DNA from: Betaproteobacteria bacterium HGW-Betaproteobacteria-20
GTDB taxonomy: Bacteria > Pseudomonadota > Gammaproteobacteria > Burkholderiales > Methylophilaceae
Reading direction: 5' to 3'
DNA: 6,120 bases
Assembly: GCA_002842195.1 (NCBI GenBank)
Contig: PHCL01000093.1
Location: forward strand, 1 to 6,120
This document shows positions 1-5,506 of the stretch, piece after piece (the stretch's first letter is position 1; every line of letters begins with the position of its first letter). A program made the translations under genes and the position numbers. Under the pieces are notes generated by a model. That model saw only the letters and a program-made list of their open reading frames with translations. It was not told where the DNA came from and did not search any database.

Positions 1-2189
1 GCTTTACCTATTTTGCCTGCACGCAGGGCTTCCACTACCTGGTCCTTGGGACCATCGGCCACCACTCTGCCAGAATCAATCACGATAATGCGATTGGCTA
101 AATCAAATAACCCGGAACGATGCGAAATCAGCACCACAGTTTTGCCATTTGAAGCTTCCATCAAGCGGTTTTTTACCGCGTCTTCGCTAGAGTGATCCAT
201 TGCACTGGTAGGTTCATCCAATAAAATGATGTTCGGTTTGGTAATTAAGGCCCGCGCAATACCAACACCCTGCTTCTGACCACCCGAAAGTGTTTCGCCC
301 CGCTCTCCCACCAATAAATCAAACCCTTTGGGATGTGCGTTAATAAACTCGTCTATGCCGCCCACATGCGCTGCAGCCAAAATAGTTGCATCGTCCGCGT
401 GTGGTGATGTAATGGCAAGATTTTCACGCATGGTGCCATAAAACAGGTGCGTGTCCTGCTGCACATAGCCCACACTGCGGCGTAGTTCGGCTGGGTCGAT
501 TTGACGCGCATCAATACCATCTATCAATATCGCGCCTTCGGTTGGTTGATAAAGTCCAAGAATAAGCTTGTGTATGGTAGTTTTACCTGAACCCATGCGG
601 CCTAATAAGGCCACATGCTCGCCTGCTTTAATTTTGAAGCTCACTTTAGATAATGCGCTTTCTTCGGCACCTGGATATTTAAAACTAACCTCTCTAAATT
701 CGATATCTCCCCTGAAAGATGGGCGAGATAAGAAGTTTGAATCCAGTGGCCGCTCTACTGGTTTATTCATCACCTCATCTAGCGATTGGAGCGATGTGGA
801 AGCGGTATGATACTGCGTGAGCAGGCCTGCGGTTTGTGAGATTGGAGCCAGCGCGCGCGAAGCCAGCATGGTGCTTGCAATCAAGCCACCCATGGTGAGT
901 TCACCAAGTATCATTAAATACACACCCAATAATACCAGCGAGATAGTAGTAAGCTGCTGAATGGCGTTTGAGCCATTATTGATAGACGCCGATAACAGGC
1001 GTAATTTACTGCCCACTTCCGTTAAAAAGATGGAGCTGTGTTCCCATTTACGCTGCATAGCCCCTTCCACACCAAGGGCTTTTACTGTTTCCAGACTCAC
1101 CAGACTTTCTATCAAAGTGGCATTGCGCGCCGCGCTAGCACGATACATGGTCTCTGAGAGTTCGTGCATTTTGGTTTGCACACTGAACGCATACACCAGC
1201 ATGGCAATGCCGCCAATAATCACCGGAATCACCATTGGAAAAGAAATCCAAGCCATTACGCCAATAAAAATCAGGCCAAACGGCACGTCAATCAGGGTGG
1301 TAATGGTGGCTGAAGTGATAAAATCACGCACACTTTCAAACGAGCGCAAATTACTGGCTAGTGACCCCACTGAATTCGAGCGTAATTCAAGCCGCGTACC
1401 TAATACTTGTTCCATAATGCGCGCACTAAGTTTCACATCAATGCGCGTACTGGCCCAATCAAGGAAGTAAACACGCATCGTACGCAAAATAAGGTCGCCA
1501 ATCACAATCACCGCAACGCCTATCGACATCACCCATAGGGTTTCTAACGCGCGGTTTGGTACAACACGGTCGTACACATTCATGGTAAACATGGGCATGG
1601 CAAGTGCAAACAAATTGACCACAAATGCCGCCACCATAATATCGCGATAGATGCGCCTGTTCTCTGCCAATGTACCCCAAAACCAATGCTTTAAACGCAC
1701 TTTACCTACTGCCGGCGCACGTTTATCAAACACATATTTGAGTTTTGTGACAATCATATAACCCGTATATCGCGCCGCTATTTGTTCCAATGGCACAAAC
1801 ACTTCGGCATCACCAAGTTCCGGGTATATCACACTTGCAGTTTTGGTTTTTACATCAATCCCAGTGAGCGTACAGGCCTCGTCATTTTTTAATAACAAAG
1901 TTACAGGCAAAAATTCTGCGTGAATTTGGTTAAGGTTTCTTTTTAACGTGGTTACGGCAAGATTTTCACGCTCGGCAGCCCGCTTAAATAACGCGGGCGT
2001 CATTTTGCCATCGCGCAAAGGCAAGCCGGCCGTCAACGCGTCTTTTGTGGTGACGACTTGATGTGCCCGACAGGCCAACACCAAACAGCCCAATAACGAA
2101 TCATGCAAATTACTTTGGTTTTGAGTCAACTTTGCCAACTCGATATTTTCTAGCTTAATATTTTCTGGGCTTATATTGTCCAAACTCAT
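1..2189 (-). CDS. lapB: LapB-like type I secretion ABC transporter (permease/ATPase), 3' end beyond window
   Basis: Inner-membrane ATPase of a type I secretion system, predicted to export the large adhesin encoded at the right end of the window. The frame is open from ATG at 2189 to the left edge (729 codons, no stop seen). Residues about 28-140 form a C39-peptidase-like domain. It keeps a Cys (C35, in LLGCLVLAC) near the peptidase position but has no recognisable upstream Gln or catalytic His, so it should be a non-cleaving C39-like domain, as in the HlyB/LapB group. Hydrophobic segments lie at about 185-205, 223-243, 298-340 and 416-435. The nucleotide-binding domain starts near 494 with Walker A GRMGSGKTT (530-538), signature LSGGQ (634-638), Walker B ILLDEP (D658/E659), D-loop SAMD and H-loop His690. 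The family is about 700-750 residues long, so only the extreme C-terminus should be missing. The Shine-Dalgarno is weak (AGG about 9 bases before ATG). The gene lies 423 bases after lapD on the same strand, so it probably has its own promoter. The transporter class is certain; the adhesin as substrate is inferred from context. Confidence 0.93.
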   Translation of the reverse strand, partial: MSLDNISPENIKLENIELAKLTQNQSNLHDSLLGCLVLACRAHQVVTTKDALTAGLPLRDGKMTPALFKRAAERENLAVTTLKRNLNQIHAEFLPVTLLLKNDEACTLTGIDVKTKTASVIYPELGDAEVFVPLEQIAARYTGYMIVTKLKYVFDKRAPAVGKVRLKHWFWGTLAENRRIYRDIMVAAFVVNLFALAMPMFTMNVYDRVVPNRALETLWVMSIGVAVIVIGDLILRTMRVYFLDWASTRIDVKLSARIMEQVLGTRLELRSNSVGSLASNLRSFESVRDFITSATITTLIDVPFGLIFIGVMAWISFPMVIPVIIGGIAMLVYAFSVQTKMHELSETMYRASAARNATLIESLVSLETVKALGVEGAMQRKWEHSSIFLTEVGSKLRLLSASINNGSNAIQQLTTISLVLLGVYLMILGELTMGGLIASTMLASRALAPISQTAGLLTQYHTASTSLQSLDEVMNKPVERPLDSNFLSRPSFRGDIEFREVSFKYPGAEESALSKVSFKIKAGEHVALLGRMGSGKTTIHKLILGLYQPTEGAILIDGIDARQIDPAELRRSVGYVQQDTHLFYGTMRENLAITSPHADDATILAAAHVGGIDEFINAHPKGFDLLVGERGETLSGGQKQGVGIARALITKPNIILLDEPTSAMDHSSEDAVKNRLMEASNGKTVVLISHRSGLFDLANRIIVIDSGRVVADGPKDQVVEALRAGKIGK

Positions 2190-2224
2190 CACTAAAACCT
2201 ATTATTAAAATTACAATTCAATGT

Positions 2225-2253
2225 AATGTATCAACATTTAACAGAAACTACAA
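2225..2253 (-). promoter_or_regulatory. Possible sigma-70 promoter for the transporter gene
   Basis: Read on the minus strand, TTGTAG (2253-2248) and TACATT (2230-2225) are separated by 17 bases. They match the -35 and -10 consensus at 3 and 4 of 6 positions. The -10 ends 35 bases before the ATG at 2189, a normal leader length. The area is AT-rich, so chance matches are expected and this is only a best guess. A promoter is expected here because of the long gap after lapD. Confidence 0.25.
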
Positions 2254-2296
2254 TCTATTGCATAACATTACGACAATTAAGGGTAATCCCACATAA

Positions 2297-2310
2297 AAAT
2301 ACCGGTATTT
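2297..2310. repeat. Perfect 14-bp palindrome upstream of the transporter gene
   Basis: AAATACCGGTATTT is its own reverse complement. It lies 44 bases upstream of the proposed -35 box and about 108 bases upstream of the transporter ATG. The symmetry suggests a site for a dimeric DNA-binding protein, but I recognise no specific regulator. On the minus strand it is followed by two further Ts, making five in all. The stem has only four G:C pairs and no loop, so it is a poor terminator. Its existence is certain; its function is unknown. Confidence 0.5.
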
Positions 2311-2325
2311 CATGAACTAATCAGG

Positions 2326-2359
2326 AGATTGGATGCGCGAGCCCGAGTCAAGCCAATCT
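2326..2359. repeat. Inverted repeat, 7-bp arms with 20-base loop
   Basis: AGATTGG (2326-2332) and CCAATCT (2353-2359) are exact reverse complements around a G+C-rich 20-base loop. No T-run follows on either strand, so it does not look like an intrinsic terminator. It may be a small RNA-level hairpin or part of a decayed repeat. Confidence 0.4.
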
Positions 2360-2422
2360 GCATGGCTTTAGGGTAGTAACGCAAGCACTCAACTATGCAC
2401 CGTTCGGAAACATTACAAAGTT

Positions 2423-2534
2423 CTGTCATTCTTCGCTACGCTTCTCGTACGAGTAATGCGCTTTGGCTGGTGAGCCTGTCGAACCACCGCAGATATATTC
2501 TGCAGTAACACCAAGCACTGGTACAGAATGACTA
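2423..2534. repeat. Probable decayed interspersed extragenic repeat
   Basis: GTCATTCT (2425-2432) and AGAATGAC (2525-2532) are inverted relative to each other and bracket about 110 bases. Inside are a CTCGTACGAG palindrome (2444-2453), the stretch 2469-2485, which reads GGTTCGACAGGCTCACC on the minus strand, and a hairpin GCAGA-TATAT-TCTGC (2489-2503). From general knowledge, TTCGACAGGCTCA-type and AGCGTAGCGAAGAATGAC-type sequences recur in intergenic regions of many proteobacteria. That makes a dispersed repeat or MITE-like remnant the best reading. No transposase is present, and target-site duplications are not evident. Confidence 0.4.
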
Positions 2535-2612
2535 GAGGTCTTTATTTATGAGTCTATATAACTTGCATCACCGCTTTAAAACTGCCTAGACAAAATATCT
2601 CATCATATGCGG

Positions 2613-4526
2613 CTAGATTTTAACGCCCGGACCTGTGATGCCATCAATGCCAATTTCCTTTAAAGCATCAATTTCATCATTGTTTTTAACGCCCTCAGCA
2701 ATAGCTTTTATACCTATAGAATGTGCAACAACACACAAGCCTCTTAATAAGGCTTTATTTGCTTCATTAGTATTGATTCCGCGAATAATTGAGGCGTCAA
2801 ATTTAATATAATCCAAACCAATATCATGCAACTCGCCCAAACGAGCAATACGTAAGCTAACGTGCTCCACACCAACATGACAGCCCGCAGCCTTTAGCTG
2901 ACTGCAGAAATATTTAAATTCACTTAGGTGATCAAATACAGCGGTTTCTGAAACTTCGAAGTTTAGGCAATTGGGGTGTTGCAGATTTTGTTGGATCAAT
3001 TCAACTGTTTGTTGAACATATTTGCGGTCACTCATTGCGCTGGCAGATACATTTAGACACAAAGGTTTGGCACCAAGAGCCAGTGACGCTATTGCGGTTT
3101 CTAGAACCAACACATCGATTGCCTGAATGAGGTTTAACTGCGTTGCCCAATATATAAATTCACCTGCACAAATCCATTTACCATTTTCTTCTAATTGCAG
3201 CCTTGTCGGGCTTTCATAGTGAATAAGCGTCCCATCTGTAGTGTTAACCGGAAAATGTTCGAGCTTGATTCTTTTGTGCAAGAGCGCATTTCTGAGTAAA
3301 TTTTCCCACTCAATTAGGGTGTTATTCTCTGCTTCAGCAATACTGCCGGCATTGATCACTCGCAGGAAATTTTCATCATTCAAACTGGAAAGATTTAAGG
3401 TGGAATCCAGCACTTCAAATAGCGTGGCGATCTCACTCACCTTCTTTACCTTTGTCGTCACCACCAGAAAGCGAGCTGTCAATTCGACAGTTTTAATATC
3501 AGCGGCTTTAACAACAGAATCTTTAAGCTGGTTGGCCAGAGCAAACTCGTCTGCTGCCTGATTACAAAATACCGCAAACTCGGTTCCACTTAACCTTCCA
3601 CAAATAAGCGCTGAATCTTCTCTGCATTCAGCCACTAAAATATTTCCAATTCTTTTGAGTACTGCATTTGCTTGCGGATAACCCATAGCTTCATCTAGTT
3701 GCGCCAGGTTCGACAGCCTGAATATCATCAGCGCACCTTCATCGTATTCCTCATGGTTAAGGTTGGCTTCCATCGTATGAATAAAATAATCACGATTCAT
3801 TAAGCCTGTTACATCGTCGTAGTCTACTTTTTGACGTAACGCTTCTAATCGAGCAGATTCCAGGCTAACAGTATTTTTTATGCGGCTTGAAAGTGCGTTC
3901 ATCTCTTGGACTACTGCTCTGAATTCCAGCGTACTGGGCTCATCTATAGTAATAAATTTACGCTCACCAATCGCCTGCGCATGGGCAATGACATCGTCTA
4001 ATGGTTTTAGAATCTTTCTGAGTAAATAGCCACAGAAATACCAGCTAAACAAGCCAACGACTAATATCCAGAGCGCTACATTTAAAGTGGCATCCCATAA
4101 TTGATCATAGGCAAAATTTAAATCGCTTTCTACTTTAAGCGTACCAAATTGCTTCCAGTCACTTTGTATAATTGCAGATCCTGGCAGAACTTCAAAAGGA
4201 ACTAATCTCACAAACCAATCAGGGGCTTTTGTTGTGCTTAGCGTGTTGGTGTGCTCTGCAATCACTTTTCCGTCAGGACTGAATAGGCGAATATAACGAT
4301 AATGTCCAGAATCAAACTGGGCATAAATCAATAATTCAATCGTAGTCATATCTTTTTGCATTTGTGTCAAGGCTAGAGCAAGCGCATTTGCGTTGTCAGT
4401 GTTCTTGGCCTGCAATTGATCTTCCAGGTAGCTTTTGCTTCCCAGCGTACTGAATATTAAACTGCCAGTGGCCGTAAAAATTAAAATAAGCATGACTGCT
4501 ATACGGAGTTGTTTAATGAGTGACAT
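2613..4526 (-). CDS. lapD: LapD-like c-di-GMP receptor (periplasmic domain-HAMP-degenerate GGDEF-degenerate EAL)
   Basis: Inner-membrane switch protein of 637 residues. In the known system, c-di-GMP bound inside the cell drives the periplasmic domain to sequester the protease LapG and so protect the adhesin. Transmembrane helix 1 is about 8-28 and helix 2 about 149-170. Between them is a periplasmic output domain with Trp124 in SDWKQFGTL, near the place where the P. fluorescens protein has its LapG-binding Trp (placement from memory). HAMP and linker span about 171-235. The GGDEF-like domain (about 236-390) has SGTEF (313-317) in place of GGDEF. The EAL-like domain (about 400-637) has ESPTR (438-442) in place of EAL-x-R and VEHVS (553-557) in place of DDFG. 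It keeps the Asn of LNVSAS, the Glu of FEVSE, K575 and E611. Both domains should be catalytically dead while the EAL pocket still binds ligand. It follows lapG by 20 bases behind a strong Shine-Dalgarno, so the two are probably co-transcribed. Confidence 0.93.
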   Translation of the reverse strand: MSLIKQLRIAVMLILIFTATGSLIFSTLGSKSYLEDQLQAKNTDNANALALALTQMQKDMTTIELLIYAQFDSGHYRYIRLFSPDGKVIAEHTNTLSTTKAPDWFVRLVPFEVLPGSAIIQSDWKQFGTLKVESDLNFAYDQLWDATLNVALWILVVGLFSWYFCGYLLRKILKPLDDVIAHAQAIGERKFITIDEPSTLEFRAVVQEMNALSSRIKNTVSLESARLEALRQKVDYDDVTGLMNRDYFIHTMEANLNHEEYDEGALMIFRLSNLAQLDEAMGYPQANAVLKRIGNILVAECREDSALICGRLSGTEFAVFCNQAADEFALANQLKDSVVKAADIKTVELTARFLVVTTKVKKVSEIATLFEVLDSTLNLSSLNDENFLRVINAGSIAEAENNTLIEWENLLRNALLHKRIKLEHFPVNTTDGTLIHYESPTRLQLEENGKWICAGEFIYWATQLNLIQAIDVLVLETAIASLALGAKPLCLNVSASAMSDRKYVQQTVELIQQNLQHPNCLNFEVSETAVFDHLSEFKYFCSQLKAAGCHVGVEHVSLRIARLGELHDIGLDYIKFDASIIRGINTNEANKALLRGLCVVAHSIGIKAIAEGVKNNDEIDALKEIGIDGITGPGVKI

Positions 4527-4531
4527 GTTAA

Positions 4532-4537
4532 TTCCTT
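4532..4537 (-). promoter_or_regulatory. Ribosome binding site of lapD
   Basis: On the minus strand AAGGAA ends 5 bases before the ATG at 4526, inside the 20-base spacer after the lapG TGA. It supports the chosen lapD start and independent translation initiation within the lapG-lapD transcript. Confidence 0.7.
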
Positions 4538-4546
4538 ACTATTAGG

Positions 4547-5209
4547 TCATTCTATTCCATCTGAGTGAATACGTGATAACACATCTCGCCACCTGGAAAG
4601 ATGAGATTGCGATCGGCCTTTAGGACTACTACTTTCTGCAGTCCATAACGCTTTATCGTTAAAACTAAAAATAGGTGATAAATCTGGTCGGCGTGATGCA
4701 GGTAAAATCCCAGGCTTTAAATTATCCAGAATAAGCGGTTCAGATTCTGGGGTGCTGTAGTAACCAAGTACCATGTGCGCTCTAACAGCAGAATATTCCG
4801 GACTTGAATTTTCGGCTCTAACATAAATAAGCCTTAATTTATCGTTAGGGATATTGAGTATCTTTAGAAACATATACTTGGCAATGCTGTAGTCTTCACA
4901 ATCACCAGCGCCTCTGCCTAAAGATTCAAGCGGAGTCGCCCAATAATCTGACTTGTCCCATACATCAATGTCATCTGTAAACTTTATTTTTTGATTAAAA
5001 AAATCGTTAATCTGTTTAAGCTTTTCTGGTTCAGACGCTGATTTTAATTTTACAATTAACTGCTGAAGTTCTAGAACATTTTGGTAAACCTCTGCACCAT
5101 AACGCTGTTTAGCTAACCCGCTAAATTTATTAAAGTCATAATCTGCAGCATAAACATAATAAAATGATAAAAAAAACATCAACATGACGAATGAAATCAT
5201 GCTACTCAT
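4547..5209 (-). CDS. lapG: LapG-like periplasmic transglutaminase-like cysteine protease
   Basis: Calcium-dependent periplasmic protease (bacterial transglutaminase-like cysteine proteinase family) that cuts the adhesin N-terminus at a di-alanine site and releases it from the cell. The 220-residue product begins with a hydrophobic signal peptide, with likely cleavage after VYA (residue 21). The catalytic triad is visible in order: C104 in GAGDCEDYS, H145 in RAHMVLGY and D162 in LILDNL. D103, E105 and D106 around the Cys match the acidic residues that bind calcium in characterised LapG proteins. Length and motif spacing fit the family, and the adjacent LapD and adhesin fix the role. The start at 5209 has only a weak ribosome site (GAAAAG, 3 bases from ATG). 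Met4 (5200) would also leave a functional signal peptide, so the exact start is uncertain. First gene of a probable lapG-lapD operon, divergent from the adhesin. Confidence 0.94.
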   Translation of the reverse strand: MSSMISFVMLMFFLSFYYVYAADYDFNKFSGLAKQRYGAEVYQNVLELQQLIVKLKSASEPEKLKQINDFFNQKIKFTDDIDVWDKSDYWATPLESLGRGAGDCEDYSIAKYMFLKILNIPNDKLRLIYVRAENSSPEYSAVRAHMVLGYYSTPESEPLILDNLKPGILPASRRPDLSPIFSFNDKALWTAESSSPKGRSQSHLSRWRDVLSRIHSDGIE

Positions 5210-5407
5210 TTGCTTTTCAAAACAATTTTTTGTTCTAAAGCCTAAAATAACGTGTACTCCGAGCCTTTAAGGCTGCTGAATGTTAAGAATATCGACGCAG
5301 ATAACGCAATAATTAAGCATAACTATCACATTATGCAGGATACTGCGCATCTAACAATAAGAATTAGCTTTATGTAGTATTTCTTAAAGCTTTGTGAGTT
5401 TTACGTA

Positions 5408-5435
5408 TTGGCCATCAGTACAATATATTTATATG
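5408..5435 (+). promoter_or_regulatory. Possible promoter of the adhesin gene
   Basis: TTGGCC (5408-5413) and TATATG (5430-5435) are 16 bases apart, each matching the sigma-70 consensus at 4 of 6 positions. They lie about 70 bases upstream of the adhesin ATG. The surrounding AT-richness allows other placements, for example TACAAT at 5419-5424 as the -10, so this is a tentative call. Confidence 0.25.
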
Positions 5436-5444
5436 CAAATAAAG

Positions 5445-5467
5445 CATCTAATGCTGGCATGCAGATG
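5445..5467 (+). other. Imperfect stem-loop in the adhesin leader
   Basis: CATCT (5445-5449) pairs with AGATG (5463-5467). Inside it ATGC (5451-5454) pairs with GCAT (5457-5460) around a 2-base loop, with a small internal bulge (A against GC). It sits about 40 bases before the adhesin start, in the expected 5' untranslated leader. It could be an RNA structure affecting translation or stability, a protein-binding site in DNA, or chance. There is no T-run directly after it. Confidence 0.35.
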
Positions 5468-5495
5468 TTTTAAAAACGGCAATAATACTTAAATT

Positions 5496-5499
5496 AGGA
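5496..5499 (+). promoter_or_regulatory. Ribosome binding site of the adhesin gene
   Basis: AGGA lies 7 bases before the ATG at 5507, a standard spacing. It decides the start, together with the retention-module sequence that begins directly at this Met. Confidence 0.7.
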
Positions 5500-5506
5500 C
5501 ACTAAA

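Larger units (their letters stand above)
2190..2612. other. Non-coding gap between lapD and the transporter gene
   Basis: About 420 bases with no convincing gene on either strand. From left to right it holds a possible transporter promoter, a 14-bp palindrome (2297-2310), a 7-bp-stem inverted repeat (2326-2359) that overlaps a 12-codon reading frame, and a patch of repeat-like sequence (about 2423-2534). No G+C-rich hairpin followed by a T-run is visible after the lapD stop at 2613, so there is no obvious intrinsic terminator. Readthrough from lapG-lapD into the transporter gene cannot be excluded. Confidence 0.7.
5210..5506. promoter_or_regulatory. Divergent control region between lapG-lapD and the adhesin gene
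   Basis: AT-rich 297-base non-coding stretch that must hold the start signals for lapG-lapD (leftward) and the adhesin (rightward). It includes a near-perfect palindrome AGCCTTTAAGGCT (5262-5274), about 53 bases upstream of lapG, and an AAAGCTTT palindrome (5386-5393). It also holds a possible adhesin promoter and a leader hairpin. The leftward promoter is unclear: TTGCGT and TAACAT with an 18-base gap, on the minus strand around 5280-5310, is a weak candidate. I see no recognisable c-di-GMP riboswitch and cannot place a specific regulator site. Confidence 0.6.

Noticed and set aside
961..1470. Open frame of 169 codons on the plus strand
   Set aside because: It lies wholly antisense to the transporter's membrane domain, which is supported by strong domain motifs; it has no recognisable family features and is a shadow frame.
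2540..2612. Possible terminator after lapD
   Set aside because: There is no stable G+C-rich hairpin with a following T-run on the minus strand; only a distant CCGC/GCGG pairing, too weak to call.
3241..3561. Open frame of 106 codons on the plus strand
   Set aside because: It is antisense to the GGDEF-like part of lapD, with low-complexity Ser/Leu-rich composition typical of a reverse-strand shadow.
5280..5500. Possible c-di-GMP riboswitch in the adhesin leader
   Set aside because: The conserved GEMM-type core and tetraloop-receptor pattern could not be found; only a small simple stem-loop is present.
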